Source: Sphingobium xenophagum NBRC 107872
GTDB lineage: Bacteria; Pseudomonadota; Alphaproteobacteria; Sphingomonadales; Sphingomonadaceae
DNA length: 50,000 nucleotides
NCBI RefSeq assembly: GCF_000367345.1
Contig: NZ_BARE01000037.1
Coordinates: forward strand, 1-50,000
Direction of reading: 5' to 3'
The translations under genes were made by a program, and so were the position numbers. The number at the start of each line of letters is the position of its first letter. The first letter of the stretch is position 1. The notes beneath the pieces are model-generated. The model saw nothing but the letters and a program-made list of their open reading frames with translations, was not told where the DNA came from and ran no database searches. Positions 35,104-43,558 of the stretch are shown one piece after another.

Positions 35104-35861
35104 TGCGGCGGCGTGACCTTTGGCGGCTGGCGCCGGTCCTGTTGCTGGGCGCCGCCGCTGCGCCGCAACTGGTGCCGGATGTGTCGCAGCGCGACATCGA
35201 GATCCAGTATAGTTTCACCGGCGCTGACCTGCTGCTGTTCGGCGCGATCGTCTATCCCGATGGCAACCGCCCGGAAAAGCCCGCCGATATCGTCGTGGTG
35301 CTAAAAGGGCCGGAACAGTCGATCACCATGCGCGAAAAGCAGAAGGTGGCCGGCATCTGGGTCAATGCCGATCGCGCCAGCTTCCGGTCAGCGCCCAGTT
35401 TCTACGCGATGGCATCGTCCCGCCCGATCGACCGCATCGTCGACGAACGCACCGCCGCGATATATGAACTGGGCGTCGACAAGCTGCAATTGTCGCCATC
35501 TTCGCTCAACGATAGCGCGGAACTCAGCCGGTTCCAGGAAGGACTGGTCGATCTGCGCGAACGGTCCGGCCTGTTCGTCGAACGGCCCGGCACGGTCGAA
35601 ATCAGTGACGGCGTGCTGTACCGGGCGCGCCTGCCGCTATCGGCGCGTGTGATCGTGGGCGATTATACTGCTGAGACTTTTCTGGTGCAGGACGGGCGCG
35701 TGGTCGCCGCCGCCGTCCGCGACATTACCGTGCGCAAATCCGGCTTTGAACAGTTCATGGCCGTTGCGGCGGAGAAATGGTCCTTCCTTTACGGACTGAC
35801 CGCCATTGCGCTGGCAGTCGGCATGGGCTGGGCCGCGGGCGCCATCGCCCGGCGCGTCTGA
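35103..35861 (+). CDS. TIGR02186 family transmembrane protein
   Basis: 252 residues: an N-terminal signal or anchor (LWRLAPVLLLGAAAAPQLV), a beta-rich periplasmic region with SQRDIEIQYSFTGADLLLFGAI and VVVLKGPEQSITMREKQKVAGIW, and a C-terminal membrane helix (LYGLTAIALAVGMGWAAGAIA). It matches the conserved family found beside TauE exporters. It may be the exporter's periplasmic partner; the role is not established. Start/stop overlap with the exporter is 1 bp (TGATG). Confidence 0.9.
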   Translation: MRRRDLWRLAPVLLLGAAAAPQLVPDVSQRDIEIQYSFTGADLLLFGAIVYPDGNRPEKPADIVVVLKGPEQSITMREKQKVAGIWVNADRASFRSAPSFYAMASSRPIDRIVDERTAAIYELGVDKLQLSPSSLNDSAELSRFQEGLVDLRERSGLFVERPGTVEISDGVLYRARLPLSARVIVGDYTAETFLVQDGRVVAAAVRDITVRKSGFEQFMAVAAEKWSFLYGLTAIALAVGMGWAAGAIARRV

Positions 35862-35952
35862 CGGCGCTGGCCATCGCCTCTCATCCTTTGGCATGATCCA
35901 ATTGCGCGGGCGCCTTTTGTCAGACTAGAAGCCGATCAGGGGGAGCAAAAAC

Positions 35953-37269
35953 ATGACCGACGACGCGCAGCACCGGGACGATCCTTTCACGGCGCTTCAA
36001 CTGCGCGATCATCCCCTGCGCGCGCCCCTGTCGCAGGAAATGCATGTGCGTACCATGCCCCGGCTGTCCGCCCCGGCCCGCCTGCTGCAATTCGTCCTGC
36101 TGGTGGATGAGGACGAAGCGCGCGAGAGCAGCGGGGCGCTGGCCGCGCTCCTCGCGGCCCATGGCGTCACCGCCGATACTGGCGACCGCTTCCTGACCTG
36201 CCGCCTTGGCATGCTCGAATTTTCCTGCGAACGTCACACCGAATTCATGACGTACAGCTTCATCGCGGACGGCGATGGCGACCCTTTCGACCTGACGCCC
36301 TTTGCCGCGACGGCACAGTGGATCGCTGGCCTGCCGGGGCGGATCATCCGATCGACCCAGATCGCGCTGGTCAGGACGCCCCCATCCGACGCCATGATCG
36401 CCAGCCATTTTGCGACCGACGACCTCATCATTTCCGACGTGGCGCAGGGCCGCGCCCGCATCTGGAGCGACTTTCGCCTGCACGCCAATGGCTTTGGTCG
36501 CCTGTTGATCCGCGACAATGGGCTGGCCGGTGCGGAACCATCGCAGTTGATTCAACGGCTTCAGGAGCTGGGCAATTATCGCAAGATGGCGCTGCTGGGC
36601 CTGCCCGAAGCGCAGCGGGCGACGCCGGTCGTCACCGCGCTGGAGCAGCGGCTGACCAATATCACGGCGCGCGTTGCGGAAAAGGACGCGGACGCCGACA
36701 GCGTGCTGGCGCAACTGTCCGCGCTCAGCGCCGAACTGGCGCAGATCGTCGCCCACACCCGTTATCGCATGAGCGCGACGCACGCCTATGCCGAACTCTG
36801 CTTCGACCGCATCCGGCGGCTCGATATGGCGACGGTGCGCGGGTTCCGATCGCTCGACGATTTTACTGAACGGCGGCTGCTCCCGGCGATGCGTACCTGC
36901 GACGCCTTCACCCGGCGGCTGGAGGATCTGTCGCAACGCACCGCCTGGACCAGCGCCATGCTTCGTACGCGCGTGGACACCGCGCTGGCGCGGCGCAATC
37001 GCGATTTGCTGGCGTCGATGGACCGGCGCACCGGCCTGCAACTGCGCTTGCAGCATACGGTCGAGGGACTGTCGGTCGTCGCGATCAGCTATTATGCGCT
37101 GGGCCTGTGGCATCATCTTGAAGCAGCGCTGGAACGCCAGGGCGCGCATCTGCCCGGCTGGATCGACATCGCGTTGCTGCCGGCCACATTGGTCACGGTA
37201 TGGCTGGGCGTCCGGCAGATCAGGAAGGTGAAGCGTCCGCCCGCGCGTGGCGAGGCTGCACCGCACTGA
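35953..37269 (+). CDS. DUF3422 family membrane protein
   Basis: 438 residues. The N-terminal conserved block includes LRDHPLRAPLSQEMHVR and ERHTEFMTYSFIADG. A helical central region (AEKDADADSVLAQLSALSAELAQI) follows, then LEDLSQRTAWTSAMLRTRVDTALARRNRDLLASMDRRTGLQLRLQHTVEGLSVVAISYY leading into two C-terminal membrane helices. This is the DUF3422 pattern, with a CorA-like overall layout. AGGGGGAG precedes the start. Function unknown. Confidence 0.92.
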   Translation: MTDDAQHRDDPFTALQLRDHPLRAPLSQEMHVRTMPRLSAPARLLQFVLLVDEDEARESSGALAALLAAHGVTADTGDRFLTCRLGMLEFSCERHTEFMTYSFIADGDGDPFDLTPFAATAQWIAGLPGRIIRSTQIALVRTPPSDAMIASHFATDDLIISDVAQGRARIWSDFRLHANGFGRLLIRDNGLAGAEPSQLIQRLQELGNYRKMALLGLPEAQRATPVVTALEQRLTNITARVAEKDADADSVLAQLSALSAELAQIVAHTRYRMSATHAYAELCFDRIRRLDMATVRGFRSLDDFTERRLLPAMRTCDAFTRRLEDLSQRTAWTSAMLRTRVDTALARRNRDLLASMDRRTGLQLRLQHTVEGLSVVAISYYALGLWHHLEAALERQGAHLPGWIDIALLPATLVTVWLGVRQIRKVKRPPARGEAAPH

Positions 37270-37279
37270 CAGCGCTCGA

Positions 37280-38266
37280 TCATCCGGCGATGATCTCCGC
37301 AAACATGGCTGGATCGACATTGCTGCCCGACATGACGACAACGCTCGCACCATCGCATGGCGGTGCGAAGCCTGCGAGCATCGCTGCCAGCGCGACCGCG
37401 CCACCCGGTTCGACCACCAGCTTGAGCGTCGAAAAGGCAAAGCGCATCGCATCGCGCACCTGATCGTCGCTGACGGTCAGGCCAGCGGTCACCAGCGCCC
37501 GCATGATCGGCAGGGTCAATGCGCCGGGGCTGGGCGAGAGCAAGGCATCGCAAATGGAACGCGCACCGGGCCCGACCTGTTCGCGCACGCCGCTGATCAG
37601 CGACCGGGCGGTATCGTCAAAATCGCTCGGCTCGACGCTGTAGATGGCGGTGGCAGGCGACTGCGCCTTCACGGCGGTCGCGATCCCGGCGGTCAGCCCA
37701 CCACCGCCGCAACACACCAATATCTGGCCGACCGACGCGCCCGCCGCATCCGCCTGCGCCAATATTTCCAGTCCGGCTGTCCCCTGCCCTGCGATGATAT
37801 GGGGATCATCGAAGGACGGCACGATCGTCGCGCCCCGATCATTCGCCAATTGGGTCGCTATCGCTTCGCGGCTCTCGCGATGGCGGTCATAGGTCACGAC
37901 GTCTGCGCCCAGCGCGCGGGTGTTGGCCAGCTTGATCGCGGGTGCGTCCACGGGCATCACGATGGTCGCTGGGATGCCCAGCAGGCGCGCAGCAGCGGCC
38001 ACGCCCTGGGCATGATTGCCCGATGACCAGGCAACGACGCCAGCGGCACGTTCTACCGCATTCAGCCGGGCCAGCCGGTTATAGGCTCCGCGAAATTTGA
38101 ACGATCCGGTATGCTGTGCACCCTCAAACTTCAGGAGAACCCGGCGGCCAGCCAATGCGTTGAGTGCCGCATTTTCAAGCAAGGGCGTGACGATGGCGGC
38201 GGGCGCGATGATGCGGGCGGCATCGGCGACGTCATGGGCGGTGATGGCGAAAGGTGCGTTGGACAT
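37280..38266 (-). CDS. Threonine/serine dehydratase (PLP, fold type II)
   Basis: 328 residues. The PLP lysine is in GSFKFRGA (about K57), with SSGNHAQGVA (about 80-89), the phosphate-binding loop CCGGGGLTAG and VVMSGSNVD near the end. It lacks the ACT regulatory domain of biosynthetic IlvA, so it is of the catabolic or broad-specificity type, converting threonine or serine to the 2-oxo acid and ammonia; hydroxyaspartate or racemase activity cannot be excluded. AGGGGGA precedes the start. Convergent with the DUF3422 gene, only 10 bp apart. Confidence 0.92.
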   Translation of the reverse strand: MSNAPFAITAHDVADAARIIAPAAIVTPLLENAALNALAGRRVLLKFEGAQHTGSFKFRGAYNRLARLNAVERAAGVVAWSSGNHAQGVAAAARLLGIPATIVMPVDAPAIKLANTRALGADVVTYDRHRESREAIATQLANDRGATIVPSFDDPHIIAGQGTAGLEILAQADAAGASVGQILVCCGGGGLTAGIATAVKAQSPATAIYSVEPSDFDDTARSLISGVREQVGPGARSICDALLSPSPGALTLPIMRALVTAGLTVSDDQVRDAMRFAFSTLKLVVEPGGAVALAAMLAGFAPPCDGASVVVMSGSNVDPAMFAEIIAG

Positions 38267-38356
38267 GGACTGATCCCCCTATTGCTGCCGATCTAGTGCG
38301 GCAGGGCCGAGCGGAGAAGGGCCATTGCCGCCAGACTGGAGCCGGGGACCAACGGG

Positions 38357-38394
38357 AAAAGCCGGACTTCGCTGCTGCGCGAAATCCGGCTTTT
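38357..38394 (-). terminator. Terminator of tRNA-Ala
   Basis: Inverted repeat AAAAGCCGGA..TTCGC / GCGAA..TCCGGCTTTT with one mismatched pair, just after the 3' end of the tRNA gene on the minus strand and ending in TTTT. The symmetric A/T ends could also stop plus-strand transcription. Confidence 0.75.
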
Positions 38395-38403
38395 CGGGAA
38401 TAT

Positions 38404-38479
<76 letters not shown>

Positions 38480-38489
38480 GATGTGCGCG

Positions 38490-38518
38490 GCTATAGGCGA
38501 GGGAAATCGGGCTGGCAA
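38490..38518 (-). promoter_or_regulatory. Sigma70-type promoter of tRNA-Ala
   Basis: On the minus strand TTGCCA (38513-38518), a 17-bp spacer and TATAGC (38490-38495) lie 11 bp before the tRNA 5' end. This is the same -10 sequence and spacing as at the tRNA-Met promoter. Confidence 0.7.
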
Positions 38519-38563
38519 CGGTCTTTTGCGCAAAATATTGGCCATGGTCCGCCCGGTCATCAC

Positions 38564-39016
38564 TCAGGCCGTCGCCTTCCTGAGCAGCGCCATGCGCAGG
38601 CATTGGCAGGTGATTTCGTCGCGCTGATTGATCAGGCGATGGGTGAAAGTGACGATTCCCGCGTCTGGGCGGGACCGGCTTTCCTTCAGGTCCGTGACTT
38701 CGGATTCGCAGCGCATGGTGTCGCCGATGAACACTGGCTTTGGCATGACCAGCTTGTCATAGCCCAGGTTCGCGACCAGCGTGCCGAGCGTCGTATCGCC
38801 CACCGACAGGCCGATCATCAGCGCGAAGGTGAAGGTGCCGTTGACGAGAATCTGGCCAAATTCCGAGGCTTTGGCGGCTTCCGCGTCGAGGTGGAGCGGC
38901 TGGGGATTATGGGTCATCGTCGTGAAGAGGAGATTGTCCGTCTCCGTCACGGTGCGGCGGATGTCGTGGGCGATCCTGTCGCCGATGGTCCACTGGTCGA
39001 AATAGCGTCCGGCCAT
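38564..39016 (-). CDS. MaoC-family dehydratase/hydratase
   Basis: 150-residue hot-dog-fold hydratase. The hydratase motif region NPQPLHLDAEAAKASEFGQILVNGTFTFALMIGL contains the catalytic Asp/His area; KLVMPKPVFIGDTMRCESEV follows. It probably hydrates an enoyl-CoA. It lies downstream of mccA on the same strand (gap 141 bp), so a role in branched-chain or related acyl-CoA breakdown is likely, though the exact substrate cannot be read. AAAAGGGGG precedes the start. Confidence 0.9.
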   Translation of the reverse strand: MAGRYFDQWTIGDRIAHDIRRTVTETDNLLFTTMTHNPQPLHLDAEAAKASEFGQILVNGTFTFALMIGLSVGDTTLGTLVANLGYDKLVMPKPVFIGDTMRCESEVTDLKESRSRPDAGIVTFTHRLINQRDEITCQCLRMALLRKATA

Positions 39017-39157
39017 TTTTGCCCCCTTTTTGGGTCTAACTTTTCGATCTTCGCCCGTATGAGTGATGGGATTTAATCGAAAGTTTAGCGATTACAGTTG
39101 GTTATAGCAGATGGAAGTTCGGTAGGACATACGGCCCGGGAGGGCGTGATGCGCGCC

Positions 39158-41002
39158 CTACCCCTCCGCCTTCTCGATCTTTGCCAGCAGCACGCCTTCG
39201 CTCACCTGTCCGCCTTCGCTGGCGTTGAGTTCGGCCACCGTGCCGTCGAACGGGGCGATGAGGCTGTGTTCCATCTTCATGGCTTCCAGCGTCAGCAGTT
39301 TCTGGCCCTTGACCACTGCGTCACCCGCCGAAACCGACACGGAAATGATGCGGCCCGGCATGGGGGAGAGGATCGCGCCGTCGGAGGCGCTGCCGCCAGC
39401 GCCGCCGCTCGCGCGCCACGGGGCCAGTCGCCAGACCTGACCGGCCTGAGCGATCAGGACATCCTCGTGAACGGGATCGCCCTCCCCACCGCGCGGGTCG
39501 AAACCTATGGTCACCATTTCACCGTCCAGCAGAAAAGGTGCCTCTGCCCGCACCGGCGCGTTGAGACGGAAGCCCGCCAACATGCCGCCCTGTGTCAACG
39601 CGGCGGCAGCATCGGCCAATGCGTCGGCATCAGGATGATGGGGTGGCATCAGCGCATCGCCTTCGCGCGCGATCAGCCCGGTATCGAGCCGCGCGGCAAT
39701 GAAATCGGGATGGTACAGCGCCTTGACCAGGAAACCGGCATTGGTCTTGAGCGGCCAGATCGCCGTATCGTCCAGCGCAGCGGCCAAGGCTTCGCGGGCG
39801 TCATTGCGGCTGGAGCCATGGGCGATGACCTTCGCGATCATCGGATCGTAAAAGGGCGAAATCTCCGCCCCCTGCTCTACGCCGGTATCAATGCGGCAAC
39901 CTTCACCTATCTCGAACGTGTCGAGGCGACCGATGGAGGGCAGGAAGCCCTTGATCGGATCCTCCGCATAAAGCCGCGCTTCCATGGCGTGGCCGTTGAT
40001 GCTGAGCTGGTCCTGCGCCAGCGGCAGCGGTTCGCCCGATGCGACGCGCAATTGCCATTCGACCAGATCGACGCCGGTGATCTCCTCGGTCACGGGATGT
40101 TCGACCTGAAGCCGGGTGTTCATTTCCATGAACCAGATGCGGTCGGCGCGCAGTCCTTCCGATCCGTCGGCGATGAATTCGATCGTGCCTGCGCCGACAT
40201 AGTCGACCGCCTTGGCGGCGCGGACGGCGGCGGAGCAGATGGCCTCGCGGGTGGCGGCGTCCATGCCGGGTGCAGGCGCTTCCTCGATCACCTTCTGATG
40301 GCGGCGCTGGAGCGAGCAGTCGCGTTCGAACAGGTGGACGACATTGCCATGCGTGTCGCCAAACACCTGCACCTCGATATGGCGCGGGTTGGTAACCCAT
40401 TTTTCGAGCAGGACATGGTCGTTGCCGAAGCTGGACGCGGCCTCGCGCTGGCAGGAGGCGAGCGCGTCGGCGAAATCGGCGGGACTGTCTACCTTGCGCA
40501 TCCCCTTGCCACCGCCGCCCGCGACTGCCTTTATGAGGACGGGGTAGCCGATGGCGTCGGCCTGCGCGGCCAGATGAGCGGGCGACTGATCCGCGCCCAG
40601 ATAGCCGGGCGTGGTGGGGACGCCGGCGTCTTGCATCAATTGCTTGGCCGCGTCCTTGAGGCCCATGGCAGTGATGGAGGACGGGTTGGGGCCGACCCAG
40701 ATCAGCCCCGCGTCGATGACAGCCTGCGCAAATTCGGCATTTTCGGACAGGAAGCCGTAGCCGGGGTGGATCGCCTGCGCCCCGGTTTGCAGGGCGGCGG
40801 CGATGATCCGGTCACCCAGCAAATAGGATTCGCGCACCGGGGCCGGGCCGATATGGACGGCTTCATCGGCGGAGCGGACGTGGAGGGCTTGCGCGTCGGC
40901 GTCGGAGTAAACGGCGACCGTGCGGATACCCATCGCGCGCGCGGTGCGGATGATACGACAGGCGATTTCGCCGCGATTGGCGATGAGGAGGGATTGGATC
41001 AT
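39158..41002 (-). CDS. mccA: Methylcrotonoyl-CoA carboxylase alpha (biotin-containing) subunit
   Basis: 614 residues. The biotin carboxylase N-domain comes first (SLLIANRGEIACRIIRTARAMGI), then the ATP-grasp core (PVLIKAVAGGGGKGMR; EMNTRLQVEHPVTEEITG) and the carboxylase C-domain. A BT-like linker and the biotinyl domain with EAMKMEHS (biotin Lys about 576) complete it. With the transferase subunit and isovaleryl-CoA dehydrogenase nearby it fits leucine degradation; propionyl- or geranyl-CoA carboxylase are less likely alternatives. GAAGGA precedes ATG 41002. Its start overlaps the stop of the DUF559 cassette gene that now separates it from mccB. Confidence 0.92.
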   Translation of the reverse strand: MIQSLLIANRGEIACRIIRTARAMGIRTVAVYSDADAQALHVRSADEAVHIGPAPVRESYLLGDRIIAAALQTGAQAIHPGYGFLSENAEFAQAVIDAGLIWVGPNPSSITAMGLKDAAKQLMQDAGVPTTPGYLGADQSPAHLAAQADAIGYPVLIKAVAGGGGKGMRKVDSPADFADALASCQREAASSFGNDHVLLEKWVTNPRHIEVQVFGDTHGNVVHLFERDCSLQRRHQKVIEEAPAPGMDAATREAICSAAVRAAKAVDYVGAGTIEFIADGSEGLRADRIWFMEMNTRLQVEHPVTEEITGVDLVEWQLRVASGEPLPLAQDQLSINGHAMEARLYAEDPIKGFLPSIGRLDTFEIGEGCRIDTGVEQGAEISPFYDPMIAKVIAHGSSRNDAREALAAALDDTAIWPLKTNAGFLVKALYHPDFIAARLDTGLIAREGDALMPPHHPDADALADAAAALTQGGMLAGFRLNAPVRAEAPFLLDGEMVTIGFDPRGGEGDPVHEDVLIAQAGQVWRLAPWRASGGAGGSASDGAILSPMPGRIISVSVSAGDAVVKGQKLLTLEAMKMEHSLIAPFDGTVAELNASEGGQVSEGVLLAKIEKAEG

Positions 41003-41388
41003 GGCAGGCGTCCTTCTACCTCCCCGAAACGGGGAGGGGGACCAGCCGAAGGCTGGTGGAGGGGTTGGCGCTCACGGCAGGCGGAGACAATGGCGATGAC
41101 GACCATGTCGACCGATTGCAGCACTTCTCTCGCGGGAATGCGAATTGTGTCGAACCCGCGCGCGCGCATATGAGCATCGCGGACGGAGTCGCTTTCCGGT
41201 TGATCGCCGCGATTATGAACTTCGCCGTCGATTTCGATGGCAAGCCGTGCAGACAGGCAGGCGAAATCCAGACTGTATGGGCCTATCGGGTGTTGGCGGC
41301 GGAATTTGAAGCCGCCGGGCCGCTGGCGCAACGCGCGCCACAATATCACCTCAGGCAGATTGCCGGAGCGTCGTTCGCGCCTTGCCAT
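40999..41388 (-). CDS. DUF559 (Vsr/PD-(D/E)xK-like) nuclease-domain protein
   Basis: 129-residue protein with the DUF559 pattern: LPEVILWRALRQRPGGFKFRRQHPIGPYSLDF (Glu, then Asp) and ARLAIEIDGEVHN (ExD), placing it in the Vsr/restriction-endonuclease fold. Catalytic competence is inferred only. The start at 41388 is the first Met next to the domain, but its ribosome site is poor, so an upstream alternative start is possible. The last about 20 residues (HQPSAGPPPRFGEVEGRLP) are encoded by the left flanking inverted repeat, and the stop overlaps mccA ATG. The gene with its repeats interrupts the mccB-mccA pair, consistent with insertion. Confidence 0.8.
   Translation of the reverse strand: MARRERRSGNLPEVILWRALRQRPGGFKFRRQHPIGPYSLDFACLSARLAIEIDGEVHNRGDQPESDSVRDAHMRARGFDTIRIPAREVLQSVDMVVIAIVSACRERQPLHQPSAGPPPRFGEVEGRLP
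41018..41064. repeat. Left inverted repeat of the DUF559 cassette
   Basis: 47 bp, matching the reverse complement of 41418-41464 at 43 positions. It contains two internal hairpins, CTCCCCG/CGGGGAG and CCAGCC/GGCTGG. It lies inside the 3' end of the DUF559 reading frame. Confidence 0.9.
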
Positions 41389-41417
41389 CCTGATCGTCGC
41401 GGAGGTGGTGTTGAATG

Positions 41418-41464
41418 CCCCTCCACCACCCTTCGGGCGGTCCCCCTCCCCGTTCCGGGGAGGT
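41418..41464. repeat. Right inverted repeat of the DUF559 cassette
   Basis: Inverted copy of 41018-41064, 47 bp. The second hairpin differs but still pairs (CCGCCC/GGGTGG, including a G:T), i.e. a compensatory change. It lies just upstream of the DUF559 start and 26 bp from the mccB stop. Confidence 0.9.
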
Positions 41465-41489
41465 ATGGCGTTGTCCTGCCCCACCCCCA

Positions 41490-43091
41490 TCACATCCGGA
41501 ACACGCCGAATTGCGCCCTCTCAGCCACCGGCGCGTTCAGCGTTGCGGCGAAGGCCAGGCCCAGTACGTCGCGGGTTTGCGCGGGGTCGATAATGCCATC
41601 GTCCCACAGCCGCGCGGTGGCGTAGTAGGGATTGCCTTCCTCTTCATATTTCTGGCGGACCGGCGCCTTGAAGGCTTCGGCTTCCTCCGGCGACCATTTG
41701 CCTGCGTCGCGGTGGACGGTGGCGAGGACGGATGCGGCCTGTTCGCCGCCCATCACGCTGATGCGGGCATTGGGCCAGGTGAAAAGGAAACGGGGCTGAT
41801 AGGCCCGGCCGCACATGCCGTAATTGCCCGCGCCAAAACTGCCGCCGATGAGGACGGTGATTTTGGGCACCTGCGCGGTAGCGACGGCGGTGACAAGTTT
41901 CGCGCCATGCTTGGCGATCCCCTCCGCCTCATATTTGCCGCCGACCATGAAGCCGGAAATATTCTGGAGGAAGAGCAAGGGGATGCGCCGCTGGCAGGCG
42001 AGTTCGATGAAATGCGCGCCCTTTTGCGCGCTTTCGCTGAACAGGACGCCGTTATTGGCGAGGATGGCGACGGGCATGCCCCAGATATGGGCGAAACCAC
42101 AGACGAGCGTGGTGCCATAGAGCGGCTTGAATTCATGAAATTCGGAGGCGTCGACGATGCGGGCGATGACTTCGCGTACATCATAAGGCGCGCGAACATC
42201 ATCGGGAATGATGCCGTAAAGATCGCTCGCGTCATATTTGGGCGGGCGGGGTTCGCGCAGATTGAGGTCCGGCTTGCGGTCGGGTTGCAGGGTCGAAACA
42301 ATGTCGCGGACGATGGTGAGCGCATGATCGTCATTGTCGGCAACATGATCGACCAAGCCCGATTTGCGACCATGCAGGTCACCACCACCCAGATCTTCCG
42401 CCGAAATGACTTCGCCGGTCGCCGCCTGCACCAGCGGCGGTCCAGCCAGGAAGATCGTGCCCTGGTTGCGGACGATGACGGTTTCGTCGGACATGGCGGG
42501 AACATAGGCGCCGCCCGCCGTACAACTGCCCATGACGCAGGCGATCTGGGGAATGCCCTGCGCCGACAGGTTGGCCTGATTATAGAAGATGCGGCCGAAA
42601 TGGTCGCGATCGGGAAACACCTCCGCCTGATTGGGCAGGTTCGCGCCGCCGCTGTCGACCAGATAGATGCAGGGCAGCCGGTTTTCGAGCGCGATTTCCT
42701 GCGCACGCAGATGCTTCTTCACGGTGACGGGATAATAGGTGCCGCCCTTGACCGTCGCGTCGTTGCACCCGATCATGACCTGCCGACCGGCGACACGGCC
42801 AATGCCTGCGATCAGGCCCGCGCCGGGGACATCATCGCCATAGAGACCGTTGGCGGCCAGTTGGCCGATTTCCAGAAAAGGCGAGCCGGGATCGAGCAGC
42901 CGCTCGACGCGGTCGCGGGGCAAAAGCTTGCCGCGCGCTGTGTGCTTGTCGCGGGCGCTGGCGGAGCCGCCCGCGGCTGCGGCGGCGACTTTGGCCCGCA
43001 ATTCCTCGGCCAGTGCGCGATTGTGCGCGGCGTTGTTGCGAAAGGCTTCGCTGTCGGGGAACAATTTGGTGTCGAGGACCGGCGCGCTCAT
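41490..43091 (-). CDS. mccB: Methylcrotonoyl-CoA carboxylase beta (carboxyltransferase) subunit
   Basis: 533-residue crotonase-fold carboxyltransferase. The N-terminal half holds [24 protein letters not shown] and [19 protein letters not shown]. The C-terminal half has [41 protein letters not shown] and [14 protein letters not shown]. It transfers carboxyl from biotin on the alpha subunit to 3-methylcrotonyl-CoA. The order ivd - mccB - mccA on one strand is the leucine catabolic arrangement. Length is normal. Confidence 0.94.
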   Translation of the reverse strand: MSAPVLDTKLFPDSEAFRNNAAHNRALAEELRAKVAAAAAGGSASARDKHTARGKLLPRDRVERLLDPGSPFLEIGQLAANGLYGDDVPGAGLIAGIGRVAGRQVMIGCNDATVKGGTYYPVTVKKHLRAQEIALENRLPCIYLVDSGGANLPNQAEVFPDRDHFGRIFYNQANLSAQGIPQIACVMGSCTAGGAYVPAMSDETVIVRNQGTIFLAGPPLVQAATGEVISAEDLGGGDLHGRKSGLVDHVADNDDHALTIVRDIVSTLQPDRKPDLNLREPRPPKYDASDLYGIIPDDVRAPYDVREVIARIVDASEFHEFKPLYGTTLVCGFAHIWGMPVAILANNGVLFSESAQKGAHFIELACQRRIPLLFLQNISGFMVGGKYEAEGIAKHGAKLVTAVATAQVPKITVLIGGSFGAGNYGMCGRAYQPRFLFTWPNARISVMGGEQAASVLATVHRDAGKWSPEEAEAFKAPVRQKYEEEGNPYYATARLWDDGIIDPAQTRDVLGLAFAATLNAPVAERAQFGVFRM

Positions 43092-43154
43092 GCCCTTGCG
43101 CTCCCGCGCCCGGTGGTGGCAGTGCGGTGCCCCCTGCCCTGTTCGAGGCCGTTC

Positions 43155-43493
43155 ATGCCCACCATCGCTCTCCTTGTCATTTCAAACCTCTTCATGACCG
43201 TCGCCTGGTATTGGCACCTGAAAGGCGGAATGACCAAGCCGCTCGTTGTGGTCATCCTGATCAGCTGGGGCATCGCGCTGGTCGAATATTGTTTTGCGGT
43301 CCCTGCCAATCGCATCGGATTTGCCCATGGCTGGTCCGCAGGGCAGCTCAAGATCGCGCAGGAGGCGATCGCGCTGCTGATCTTCGGCGGGTTCATGGTG
43401 ACGGTGCTGGGCGAACCGCTGCACTGGCGCCATTTCGCCGCGTTTGCCTGCATCATGGCGGGGGTCGCGTTCCTGTTCGTGGGCAAGAACTGA
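43155..43493 (+). CDS. DMT-superfamily small membrane protein (DUF486)
   Basis: 112 residues, four hydrophobic helices: [66 protein letters not shown] and [18 protein letters not shown]. The AVPANRIG motif and overall pattern match DUF486/DMT-family proteins. The start at 43155 has GAGG seven bases upstream. It lies on the opposite strand between ivd and mccB, so it interrupts the leucine operon and may separate it into two transcripts. Transport function unknown. Confidence 0.9.
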   Translation: MPTIALLVISNLFMTVAWYWHLKGGMTKPLVVVILISWGIALVEYCFAVPANRIGFAHGWSAGQLKIAQEAIALLIFGGFMVTVLGEPLHWRHFAAFACIMAGVAFLFVGKN

Positions 43494-43558
43494 TCCGTCA
43501 AACCAACCTTCGCTCGAAACGAACGGACGAGGGTGTCACAGCATGACCCGACCATATT

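Noticed and set aside
38524..38535. TTTTGCGCAAAA palindrome near tRNA-Ala considered as a second operator of the nhaA-region regulator.
   Set aside because: It is only the 12-bp core, placed between the tRNA promoter and the MaoC 3' end; chance is plausible, so it is mentioned only as similarity.
41415..43154. A very long plus-strand frame leading into the DUF486 gene.
   Set aside because: It is the antisense of mccB; only the last 112 codons form a recognisable protein with its own ribosome site.
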